Below are positions 15,335-22,109 of a stretch of DNA of 39,690 nucleotides, in pieces; the first letter of the stretch is position 1; each line of letters starts with the position of its first letter. Made by a program: the position numbers and the translations under genes. The DNA is from Pseudomonadota bacterium (GTDB taxonomy: Bacteria; Myxococcota_A; UBA796; GCA-2862545), in the NCBI GenBank assembly GCA_002862545.1, contig PKDJ01000044.1, forward strand, positions 1 to 39,690, written 5' to 3'. The notes beneath the pieces are model-generated. The model had not been told where the DNA came from. It saw nothing but the letters and a program-made list of their open reading frames with translations, and searched no databases.

Positions 15335-15355
15335 GTGCGGAGGCGAGCTCCGCAC
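15335..15355. repeat. Perfect 8-bp inverted repeat upstream of the 40-residue gene
   Basis: GTGCGGAG (15335-15342) and CTCCGCAC (15348-15355) face each other around a five-base spacer. The element ends only a few bases before the GGAGG site of the small membrane-peptide gene. It could be a repressor operator or an RNA hairpin controlling translation. It also lies in the region divergent to kdsB. Confidence 0.45.
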
Positions 15356-15371
15356 ACCGCATGGAGGCTTC

Positions 15372-15494
15372 ATGTACCCCGAGCAGCAGCTCCACTCCAA
15401 GGGCGCGCTGACGGCTCTCGTGGCAGCAAGCGTGCTCCTCGGAGCGGCCGGCGTCTCGCTGGCCTGGTTCGCCGCGGCCGCTAGCGCCTGGTGA
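15372..15494 (+). CDS. Small single-span membrane protein (40 residues)
   Basis: Found by reading for strong ribosome sites: GGAGG lies four bases before ATG 15372, the best site in the neighbourhood. The 40-residue product starts MYPEQQLHSKGA. It then has one hydrophobic helix of about 22 residues (LTALVAASVLLGAAGVSLAW) and ends in FAAAASAW. The N-terminus is polar and probably cytoplasmic. Its last 14 bases overlap the end of the convergent lipoprotein gene. A perfect inverted repeat precedes it. Small inner-membrane proteins of this form often modulate larger membrane complexes, but no partner is evident. Confidence is moderate because the only evidence is the ribosome site and the hydrophobic profile. 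Confidence 0.5.
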   Translation: MYPEQQLHSKGALTALVAASVLLGAAGVSLAWFAAAASAW

Positions 15495-16539
15495 GGGCTC
15501 GGGCAGCCGTGTGGCGTCGCCTGCGGACTGCGCCGAGGACCAACAACATGGGCCACGAGGAGCTCCAGCCCGCGCTGGTGCAGCCACAGGCGTAGTCCGA
15601 GTCGATCACCCGTCCGTGAAACTCGGTCTCGATCTCGAGGTCGTTCAGGCGCACGATGGCGGTCTTGGTCTTCGACGGCAGGTACTCGTAGTGAAGGACC
15701 TGTGCGCCACCGCGGACCTCGGTGATCTTCCCGTCGATCTCCCACTCCAGCGGCGCGCCGTAGAGCTCCTCGTCGTAGGCGTCGAACGCTCGCACCGCGA
15801 GCTGGAGGCTCTGCTCGGGCTCTGCGTTCTCTTCGTCGGCCTTGGCCCACCTGAGCTCTGCGATGGCTGCAGGCATCACGGCATGGACGACGACGTCCAG
15901 CTCGACGCCGTCGACGGGCTCCAGCGTGATCGGGTGGTCGCCCTGCACGTCGGTCTCGAGCACCACCCAGCGACCCTCGACTCCTGCAAGAGCATCGGTC
16001 AGTGAGGCCGCCATGCCCTCGCGTGCCTGCACCTCGCCGAGGTCGTCCGTGCTGGAGTCGTCGTTGGAGCTGACGTTGCCGTAGACCACCGTGTCGTCGG
16101 CAGTGAGCTGTGCGAGGAACGAGGCTGTGCCGCCGACCACGATCGTGGGCTCGCGGACTCTCGGGGACTTCTCCTGGAACACGTCGGGAGCGGGGATCAG
16201 GCTGACGTCATCTGGGTTGCGGACCTCGATGGGCTCCTGATGAAGCAGGCGGTCACTTCCCTCGGCGCGAATCATGAGCTCCGTCTTGCCGGGCGCCAGG
16301 GTCTGGAGTGCTATCTGAAGCTCCTTCCCCTCGAAGGTGACCGAGCGCACCTCGGCGACTGACGGGTCGGCGACCTCGACGGTGAGGCGGTCCTCGCTGC
16401 GCCGCCTGTTGGGCGTCCCGGTGAGCACTGGAGCAGAGCCGGGCAGCCAGGGCTGGTGGAGCTCTGGTGAGGGGCCGAGATCGTCCTGTAGCTCGAGCTC
16501 GTACCCGCAGCCGAGCAACAGGCCTAGGGCCAGCAGCAT
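15481..16539 (-). CDS. Lipoprotein with MYXO-CTERM-like C-terminal anchor, Ig-like beta domains
   Basis: 352 residues. The N-terminus is a lipoprotein signal (MLLALGLLLGC, Cys11). The body is beta-rich with Ig-like features (DRLTVEVADPSVAEVRSVTF, APGKTELMIRAEG). The C-terminus has ACGC, then a short hydrophobic stretch (WPMLLVLGAV), then RRRRH and a basic tail. This is the Cys-hydrophobic-Arg cluster layout of the MYXO-CTERM sorting signal known from Myxococcota, where the Cys is thought to be processed and lipidated. Having a lipobox at one end and a MYXO-CTERM-like signal at the other is odd. A GGGGGAG ribosome site precedes ATG 16539. It lies eight bases downstream of the FG-GAP gene, so the two are probably one operon of surface proteins. 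Confidence 0.78.
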   Translation of the reverse strand: MLLALGLLLGCGYELELQDDLGPSPELHQPWLPGSAPVLTGTPNRRRSEDRLTVEVADPSVAEVRSVTFEGKELQIALQTLAPGKTELMIRAEGSDRLLHQEPIEVRNPDDVSLIPAPDVFQEKSPRVREPTIVVGGTASFLAQLTADDTVVYGNVSSNDDSSTDDLGEVQAREGMAASLTDALAGVEGRWVVLETDVQGDHPITLEPVDGVELDVVVHAVMPAAIAELRWAKADEENAEPEQSLQLAVRAFDAYDEELYGAPLEWEIDGKITEVRGGAQVLHYEYLPSKTKTAIVRLNDLEIETEFHGRVIDSDYACGCTSAGWSSSWPMLLVLGAVRRRRHTAARALTRR

Positions 16540-16547
16540 GTCTCCCC

Positions 16548-18305
16548 CTAGTTGCGCGAGATGGTGTGGAGGCGTCGACCGTCGAGGGGTCCGAGCTCGT
16601 GGACCTCTCCATCGGGCCAGCGCACCTCGAGCAGATCGATCTGCTCGGCGTCGTCGAGGCCGAAGTGTGCCTCGATCAAGCCCTGTGAGCCGTAGCCCGT
16701 GCCCCCGGCGACGAGGCGCCTCTCCATGCGCCGGTCACCAACCCACGCGACCACACGCGCGCCGACCGCGTGAGTGTTCGGGGTCGCGGCGTCGCGAAGC
16801 TGGATGCGGATCCAGCCCTCCTCGCCACAGCGTGCGGTGTGCAGGAGGCTCGGGCCGTCGATGTCCGGCTTGGCCCAGTCCAGCCAGCCGTCTCCGTTGA
16901 GGTCGGAGAGGACGAGACCTCGGCCGTCGGTGGTGTCGTTCACGCCCCAGGCCGCTGCCACGTCGGTGAAGCGTCCGGCCTCGTCCTGCAGCCAGAGGCC
17001 ATCCGGCTGGTCGCGGTAGTTCGAGATGAAGCCGGTCGTGAGGTAGCCGAACATCACCGCTGCATCGATGTCTTGGTCGTTGTCGACGTCGCCGAACTCG
17101 GTGCCCCAGCCGACGACCTGGTTGTACCAGCCGCCCTCCGGGACGAAGCCACGGTCGGCGGCGTAGTCGATCCACACGCCGATTCCGGTCGACAGCATGT
17201 ACTTCATGCGCGCCCACGCAGGGACCAGGAAGTCCGTGATGCCGTCGTCGTTCAGATCCCCCAGCGCGAGGCCCATACCGGCCACGTCGACGTCGAGGCC
17301 AGAGAGGTTGCCGTCGAGCTCGAAGTGCCCGGTGCCGTCGTTCCACATGAACATGCAGGGCGCGTACTTGTTGCCGAGGTCATTGACTCCGTAGAGGTCC
17401 ATGTCGCCGTCGTCGTCGAGGTCGACGGGGGTTCCGACGAAGGTGTAGGTCTCCATGAACTCGACGGGGAGCCTCGCCTCCGCGGCGTCGGTGAAGTGCC
17501 CGGTGCCGTCATTGATGTACAGGTAGCTCGGATCGCCAGGATCGAAGTCTTCGATGGGCCCGGCTCCCTCGATCACGTAGCCGTGACCGGACACGAACAG
17601 GTCGAGGTCGCCGTCGCCCTCGAGATCGAACCATGCGCTCGAGGCCGAGAAGTGGTCGGCCCCACCCTCGACGCCGCGCGCGGCTGCGACGTCGGTGAAG
17701 TGGCCGGAGCCGTCGTTCTCGAGGAGTACATTCGGACGCATGTAGCGGCTGACGAAGATGTCGAGGTCGCCGTCACCGTCGTAGTCGGCGGCAGAGGCCC
17801 CGAAGCCCATGTCTAGCGGCACGTCGGCTGGCAGGTAATCGGTGGGGTCCTGCTCCCATGAGCCATCGGGATGCTGCAGGATGAGCTCGCTGATGGTGGT
17901 GCCGAGGAACAGGAGATCGGGGGCGCCGTCCTGCTGGAAGTCACCCGCGACGACACCCGCGCCGTGCGCGCGAATCAACCACTGGCCGACATCCTCGAAG
18001 GCGAGGACGTCGAACTTCGCGACATCGCGCGCGCCAGGGTCGGGGCACGTGACCTCGGGGCCGCTCTCGATGGACAGCCCCTCGGGCCACGCCCCAGTGT
18101 CGGTGTCGGTGTCCGCATCCGTGTCGGTGTCGGCGTCGGTGTCGGCGTCGGCGTCGGCGTCGGCGTCGGTGTCCGTGTCGGCGTCAGCGTCGGTGTCGGC
18201 GTCGGTGTCCGTCTGGGCGGTGCTCGTGGACGGCAGCGTGCCGTCACTCGGGTCAGGAGCGGGCGTGCAGGCCGCGACCAAGGCGACGAGGAGCAGGCAG
18301 TGCAT
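16548..18305 (-). CDS. FG-GAP/VCBS repeat lipoprotein with ASPIC/UnbV domain
   Basis: 585 residues from ATG 18305, chosen because a lipoprotein signal (MHCLLLVALVAAC, Cys13) starts there and GAGG lies six bases upstream. Next comes a linker of about 40 residues made almost only of Asp, Thr and Ala. A beta-propeller of FG-GAP/VCBS repeats follows, with calcium-binding DxDxDGxxD motifs (DYDGDGDLDIF, DLDDDGDMDLYG, DLNDDGITDFL, DVDNDQDIDAAV, DLNGDGWLDW). The C-terminal ~70 residues match the ASPIC/UnbV domain (RMERRLVAGGTGYGSQ, EVRWPDG). Such CRTAC1-like proteins are extracellular and calcium-stabilised; bacterial roles are mostly unknown. TATACT on the minus strand at 18331-18326 is a plausible -10 element about 20 bases upstream of the start. 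Confidence 0.92.
   Translation of the reverse strand: MHCLLLVALVAACTPAPDPSDGTLPSTSTAQTDTDADTDADADTDTDADADADADTDADTDTDADTDTDTGAWPEGLSIESGPEVTCPDPGARDVAKFDVLAFEDVGQWLIRAHGAGVVAGDFQQDGAPDLLFLGTTISELILQHPDGSWEQDPTDYLPADVPLDMGFGASAADYDGDGDLDIFVSRYMRPNVLLENDGSGHFTDVAAARGVEGGADHFSASSAWFDLEGDGDLDLFVSGHGYVIEGAGPIEDFDPGDPSYLYINDGTGHFTDAAEARLPVEFMETYTFVGTPVDLDDDGDMDLYGVNDLGNKYAPCMFMWNDGTGHFELDGNLSGLDVDVAGMGLALGDLNDDGITDFLVPAWARMKYMLSTGIGVWIDYAADRGFVPEGGWYNQVVGWGTEFGDVDNDQDIDAAVMFGYLTTGFISNYRDQPDGLWLQDEAGRFTDVAAAWGVNDTTDGRGLVLSDLNGDGWLDWAKPDIDGPSLLHTARCGEEGWIRIQLRDAATPNTHAVGARVVAWVGDRRMERRLVAGGTGYGSQGLIEAHFGLDDAEQIDLLEVRWPDGEVHELGPLDGRRLHTISRN
18097..18214 (-). repeat. Short tandem repeat encoding the Asp-Thr/Ala linker
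   Basis: A tract of near-identical hexamers, read on the plus strand as GTCGGC, GTCGGT and GTCCGT, which encode Asp-Ala or Asp-Thr dipeptides on the minus strand. It forms the flexible spacer after the lipobox of the FG-GAP lipoprotein. Codon alternation between GAC-GCC and GAC-ACC suggests expansion by slippage. Confidence 0.85.
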
Positions 18306-18325
18306 CGGGGTCCTCACTAGGGCGC

Positions 18326-18331
18326 AGTATA
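18326..18331 (-). promoter_or_regulatory. Possible -10 element for the FG-GAP lipoprotein
   Basis: TATACT on the minus strand, 20 bases before ATG 18305, in the 89-base region divergent to the small Cys-rich lipoprotein. No TTGACA-like -35 lies at the usual distance, so this rests on the hexamer alone. Confidence 0.3.
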
Positions 18332-18394
18332 CCGGTCCTGCCGGACATGGGCTTCCTCGGATAGAGTGCGCGGACGCAGTCGAGGAGATCCGAA

Positions 18395-18727
18395 ATGATG
18401 CGCGCCGTGGTCTTGATGATCGCTGTTGGCCTGACGGGCTGTGGCAACAAAGATGCCTACACACCCGATACGTCCCCTGTCGCCACGAACGTGACGGGCT
18501 GTCCCTACACCGACCTGGGTACGGCGTTCGAGGAGATCCCGAACGTACAGGACTGCTCAGCCTGCCCCAGCGACTGGGTCTGCCAGACCTACGAGAACTT
18601 CAACAGCACGAAGTGCTTCCTGCCCTGCGAGGACCAGTCAGAGTGCGACGAGTGCGCACCAGGCTCTACCTGCGAGGTGAAGGAGCTCGGTGCTGACAAC
18701 CAGCAGGCGCGGATCTGCGACGACTGA
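18395..18727 (+). CDS. Small Cys-rich lipoprotein
   Basis: 110 residues. The signal peptide ends in a lipobox (VGLTGC, Cys16). The mature part holds ten further Cys in about 95 residues, with spacings such as CSACPSDWVC, CFLPCEDQSECDEC and CAPGSTC. This suggests a compact disulfide-bonded domain like those seen in many Myxococcota surface lipoproteins with EGF- or disintegrin-like Cys spacing. ATG 18395 is preceded by GAGGAG seven bases upstream; a second ATG follows at once. It diverges from the FG-GAP gene and converges with the lipoprotein at 18739-19572. No function can be assigned. Confidence 0.82.
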   Translation: MMRAVVLMIAVGLTGCGNKDAYTPDTSPVATNVTGCPYTDLGTAFEEIPNVQDCSACPSDWVCQTYENFNSTKCFLPCEDQSECDECAPGSTCEVKELGADNQQARICDD

Positions 18728-18738
18728 GGCACCGAGCC

Positions 18739-19572
18739 TCAGTCTGGCATGAGTGAGCGTGCCCAGACCCCGTCGATGTCGGGGCCATTGCTGACCGGAT
18801 CGCGGACGTACGGTGCGCCGGTGTGGGGGTCGGTGTGCAGCGAGGCGGATGTGATCCGCACCGCACGCACGCCCTCCAACAGCACCCGCGCCGCAGTTGG
18901 GTCGTCTGGGGGAAGGTCGGCCAGGTCGAAGGCATCGCCGCCGGCTGCAGGGCCGAAGGGGTCGACGGGAAAGTCCTCAGCATGGAGCGTCACGGGAGTC
19001 ACGCCCGCGAAGCCCACCCAGTGGGTGGGATCGGAGGAGTAGCTTGTCGGGTCGGGTGCGCCGTACGCGTGCGGGAAGGCGACGAACGTCACGCCATCGG
19101 GTGAGACCTCGACCACGGCAGGGTCCATGAATCGGGTCGTGTCGCCGATGTTGAAGGGGTTCTCGAAGACGATCAGGTCGGGACCTTCGACATCGACCAC
19201 CACCCCGCTGGACCACCCGAGCACCAAGAGGTCGTCCCCCGGCTCCAGACCAATGCTGTAGACATCGAGGCTGCCAGCACCTTGCCCTGCACCCCGCACA
19301 CCGTTGATGGCGAGCTCGGGGTCGCGGAAGAGACCTGCACCCGCGCCGGGCGCGTCGAGCACGAGGTCGGCGAGTGCGGGCTCACCAGGAGCAGGGGGTG
19401 ATGAGGTGTCGGTCGTGGACTCTGTCGGCAGGTCCGTGTCGGTGGTGCCCGTGCCTGTCGTGCTTCCGTCGGTCATGGACGTCGTGTCCGGCGGCATTGA
19501 CATGGCCGTGTCGGCCGTGTCTGTGCCTCCGGAGGTCGGTGTGCACCCAAGCAGGGCGAGGAGCAGCCTCAC
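18739..19572 (-). CDS. Cell-surface lipoprotein, second gene of the B12-riboswitch operon
   Basis: 277 residues from GTG 19572, which overlaps the upstream stop in a GTGA arrangement. A TTG at 19590 is an alternative. The lipobox is LLGC (Cys10), followed by a Thr/Ser/Asp-rich linker of about 55 residues. The globular part carries LGWSSGVVVDVEGPDLIVFENPF and PAVVEVSPDGVTFVAFP. These resemble a bacterial 'cell surface protein' family in which a DxIVFENxF strand precedes a VxVSxDGxxF strand, suggesting a beta-sandwich, possibly ligand-binding. No catalytic motif is visible. It is translationally coupled to the gene at 19569-20696, so it should be repressed by cobalamin together with it. A role in B12 capture is inference. 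Confidence 0.78.
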   Translation of the reverse strand: MRLLLALLGCTPTSGGTDTADTAMSMPPDTTSMTDGSTTGTGTTDTDLPTESTTDTSSPPAPGEPALADLVLDAPGAGAGLFRDPELAINGVRGAGQGAGSLDVYSIGLEPGDDLLVLGWSSGVVVDVEGPDLIVFENPFNIGDTTRFMDPAVVEVSPDGVTFVAFPHAYGAPDPTSYSSDPTHWVGFAGVTPVTLHAEDFPVDPFGPAAGGDAFDLADLPPDDPTAARVLLEGVRAVRITSASLHTDPHTGAPYVRDPVSNGPDIDGVWARSLMPD

Positions 19573-20696
19573 GGGGTGAGGTTGGTCCAAGAGAAGCCAC
19601 CACAGCCGCCAGCGGCGGGGTCACTCGCGTCCGGCGGCTCAGCCGCGGCGGCTGCCGCCTCGCTGACGCTGTCGAAGGTGGTCTGGCAGTAGTAGGTGCC
19701 ATCCGGCTGGACCGTCCAGTCGAAGCGACTCCACAGGCCGGGGTAGTAGGCGTTCGATTCGTCATTCTGTGCGACGAGCCAGCCGTCGAGCGGTCGCACC
19801 TCGGTGACGTGCCAGAGTCCCCAGTCCGTGGCCCAGCTGCTGCTGTCGATCATGTGGGAAGTGCCCCACTCGTCGAGGTACTCGCCAGCGAAGTCGAACG
19901 GTACCGGAAAGAGCGGGGACCACGAGAAGGAGAACGGTGGCAGCCCGCAGCCACCTGTCGCAGGATCGGAATCGTCTGCGGCAGGGAAGGCTGCTGCGTC
20001 GTCGTAGCTCGCTTCGGCGTAGGCTTGCTGGCAGTACCACGCCTGTCCATCGGCATCGACGGTCCAGTCGAAGCGGCTCCAGAGCCCGGGGAAGTAGGCG
20101 TTGTCGTCGTCGTTTCGTGCGATGTAGCTGCCGCTGTCGCGGCCCTCTTCGACATTCACGATCTCAAAGACGCTGCCAAAGGACGACCAGCTCCGTCGGG
20201 TGATGGTGTGGACGCCATCGTACGAGTCGGTCCACTGCCAGGCCAGGCTCGGCAACTCGGGTGGGGAAAGGGGCTGGTCGAGGGCGCTTGACGTTGCTGC
20301 TTCGACAGCTCCACGAAGCACGACAGCCTGCACGCCGACGAGTGCGCTGTCAGGAAGCGTGGACGGGATGCGGCGCGTGAGAGTCGCCGACCCGTCGGGG
20401 CCTGCGGTGCCGCTGGCGATGATCTTGGGCAGGCCAATGAGGTCGAGGCAGGTACCTGACATCGCGGCGGGGCAGGCGCCTACTCCAGGACCGGCAGCAC
20501 TTGCGACGGCGAACACCAGCTCGCCCGGTTCGGCACCGCTGACATGCAAGAGCGAACGGTGTCCGGGGGCCATGTTCTTTACCGAGAGCTCAAGGGAGCC
20601 CGGTGGCGGAGCATCGATGCCCTGGGGCTCCCAGTTCTGTGCTTCGGGTGTTGTTGTGACGCATCCAGTGAGGATGGCCAGGAAGAACGCTCGCAT
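19569..20696 (-). CDS. B12-riboswitch-controlled lipoprotein with duplicated unknown domain
   Basis: 375 residues. The lipobox is LTGC (Cys12). Residues 33-140 are an extracellular domain with GACPAAMSGTCLDL, also found in the PAD protein at 1-1298. Two copies of a ~95-residue unit follow (about 158-252 and 271-367). Each has Trp/Tyr-rich strands, NAYFPGLWSRFDWTV or NAYYPGLWSRFDWTV, then YCQ, an Ala-rich helix and ASDPAAGGCG-like endings. The Cys in YCQ and GGCG may pair. Aromatic-rich repeated units suit binding of a small ligand or glycan. ATG 20696 has AGGAG six bases upstream. The gene is first in a two-gene operon directly behind a cobalamin riboswitch, which suggests a part in corrinoid acquisition. 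No known B12 protein family was recognised. Confidence 0.82.
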   Translation of the reverse strand: MRAFFLAILTGCVTTTPEAQNWEPQGIDAPPPGSLELSVKNMAPGHRSLLHVSGAEPGELVFAVASAAGPGVGACPAAMSGTCLDLIGLPKIIASGTAGPDGSATLTRRIPSTLPDSALVGVQAVVLRGAVEAATSSALDQPLSPPELPSLAWQWTDSYDGVHTITRRSWSSFGSVFEIVNVEEGRDSGSYIARNDDDNAYFPGLWSRFDWTVDADGQAWYCQQAYAEASYDDAAAFPAADDSDPATGGCGLPPFSFSWSPLFPVPFDFAGEYLDEWGTSHMIDSSSWATDWGLWHVTEVRPLDGWLVAQNDESNAYYPGLWSRFDWTVQPDGTYYCQTTFDSVSEAAAAAAEPPDASDPAAGGCGGFSWTNLTP

Positions 20697-20778
20697 GTGC
20701 TGCTCCTGACCTCGGTTTGGTGGAGAGCAGGCACAGAGTGCGTGCCCCGCATCCTTGACCCGAGGATGGTGGTGGGGG
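20697..20778 (-). promoter_or_regulatory. Putative riboswitch expression platform sequestering the ribosome site
   Basis: Between the aptamer and ATG 20696. CTGCTC (plus-strand positions 20725-20730) is the exact complement of GAGCAG, which contains part of the ribosome site (20700-20705). Pairing would hide AGGAG. A competing hairpin GGCAC/GTGCC lies directly upstream and touches the CTGCTC strand. An earlier hairpin CATCCT/AGGATG is also possible. No terminator U-tract is visible, so translational rather than transcriptional control is favoured. Confidence 0.45.
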
Positions 20779-20946
20779 GCAGCGAGGCAGGTCTCCCGGC
20801 TCTCGGCCGTTGTCCCTGCCGCCTTCCCAGGAACTAGGTTCCCAGTGGCAAACTGGCAGGGCGTGACCGATCACGGTGGCGGGACCGCGCCGGATTCTCA
20901 CCGGCTTCCCTCTTCGGCCCGTCGCGTACGACGGACACCACGCTGC
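20779..20946 (-). ncRNA. Cobalamin (adenosylcobalamin-type) riboswitch aptamer
   Basis: On the minus strand the conserved core is clear: GGGAAGCCGG (20910-20901), GCGCGGTCCCGCCACCGTGA (20890-20871), TTGCCACTGGGAA (20851-20839), CCTGGGAAGGC (20831-20821) and the 3' signature GAGACCTGCC (20795-20786). The closing stem P1 is perfect: GCAGCG (20946-20941) with CGCTGC (20784-20779). Spacing and order fit the cobalamin family (Rfam RF00174). It reads toward the lipoprotein gene starting at 20696, 83 bases away. By the known behaviour of the family, B12 binding should repress that operon. No btuB or cob gene is downstream within the operon. Confidence 0.93.
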
Positions 20947-20996
20947 AGTACAAGTTCAGTGTTGTGAGGAGCCCATAGTGCGCGTCATCGCCCGTG

Positions 20997-22109
20997 TCAC
21001 TGTCGCAGCTTCGGATCCATGGCGTCCCGGAGCCCCTGACCGAAGAGGTTGAAGCTCGTGAGCGTGACGAAGATGGCGATGCCCGGGAAGATCGTGAGGT
21101 GCCAGAGTCCCTGGCTCACGTAGGTGCGACCTTGGCTGACGATCTCGCCCCAGGATGGTGCGGCGGGGTCGCCGAAGCCGAGGAACGAGAGGCTCGTCTC
21201 CATCAGCACGGCTGCGGCGATGCCGAAGGGCACGGCCACGAAGACCGGCGACACCGCATTGGGCATGATGTGCTTGAAGAGGATGCGGTGGGTCGGCAGT
21301 CCCATTGCCCGGGCCGCCTGCACGTAGTCCAGGCTGCGGCAGACGAGCGTCTCCCCCCGGACGAGTCGGAAGATCCCGGTCCAGCCCAGGAAGCCGATCA
21401 CCAGCATGATGTTGACGATCGATGGCGGCAGGAAGGCGATCACGGCGATGACGAGGAAGAACCGCGGGAAGCACATCACGATCTCGGTGATTCGAGAGAG
21501 GATGATGTCGATCCAGCCGCCGAAGTAGCCGGCGATCAGGCCCAGGGTGATGCCGATCGAGCCCGCGATCGACATGGAGATGATGCCGACGAGCATGGCG
21601 ACGACCGTGCCATGGACCATCCGCGCGAGCACATCGCGACCTTGGTTGTCGGTACCGAGCCAGTGCGCGTCGCTCGGCCGCTCCTTGAGAGCGTTCTTGT
21701 CGAACTGGTTCGGCGACCAGGGAATCGGAGGCCAGACGGCCCAGTCCATGGCCTCGGTCTCGTCGGCCTCGAGCCAGGTCAGGCCCTCCAGCTCCTCGTA
21801 GTGGTCGCCGAGAGGGAGCGTGTCGCCGACCTTGAAGCTCTTCAGCTGGAACTGGAGCGAGCGCCAGGGAACCCACGTGTCGACGTAGCTGACCATCGCT
21901 GGTGCCGAGATGTTGCCCTTGTAGGAGCAGACGATCGGTCGGTCGTTGGCGATCAGGGGAGCCCCGACGGCCGTGAAGAACAGGAGCGCCGCGACGCAGA
22001 GCCCCATCATGCCGGCCATGTCCTTCTTCAGCTGGACCCAGACGATGGCCCAGTAGCCCTGGCCCTCGCCACCGGTGAGCTCCGATGCGCCGCCGCCGCC
22101 GCCGCTCAT
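20997..22109 (-). CDS. Peptide-type ABC transporter permease, OppC/DppC family
   Basis: 370 residues from ATG 22109, overlapping the oppB-like stop (ATGA). The N-terminus has a Gly run, then one membrane helix. A periplasmic insert of about 110 residues follows (near 50-160), with several Trp and acidic residues, which is longer than in E. coli OppC. HWLGTDNQGRDVLARMVHG is the classic OppC segment preceding the permease core. The core has GITLGLIAGYFGGWID, the EAA-loop region VQAARAMGLPTHRILFKHIMPNA that contacts the ATPase, and FLGFGDPAAPSWG. It pairs with the OppB-like protein to form the inner-membrane channel. No ATPase gene follows; the riboswitch region begins 50 bases downstream. Substrate is likely oligopeptide or similar, but unproven. 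Confidence 0.9.
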   Translation of the reverse strand: MSGGGGGASELTGGEGQGYWAIVWVQLKKDMAGMMGLCVAALLFFTAVGAPLIANDRPIVCSYKGNISAPAMVSYVDTWVPWRSLQFQLKSFKVGDTLPLGDHYEELEGLTWLEADETEAMDWAVWPPIPWSPNQFDKNALKERPSDAHWLGTDNQGRDVLARMVHGTVVAMLVGIISMSIAGSIGITLGLIAGYFGGWIDIILSRITEIVMCFPRFFLVIAVIAFLPPSIVNIMLVIGFLGWTGIFRLVRGETLVCRSLDYVQAARAMGLPTHRILFKHIMPNAVSPVFVAVPFGIAAAVLMETSLSFLGFGDPAAPSWGEIVSQGRTYVSQGLWHLTIFPGIAIFVTLTSFNLFGQGLRDAMDPKLRQ

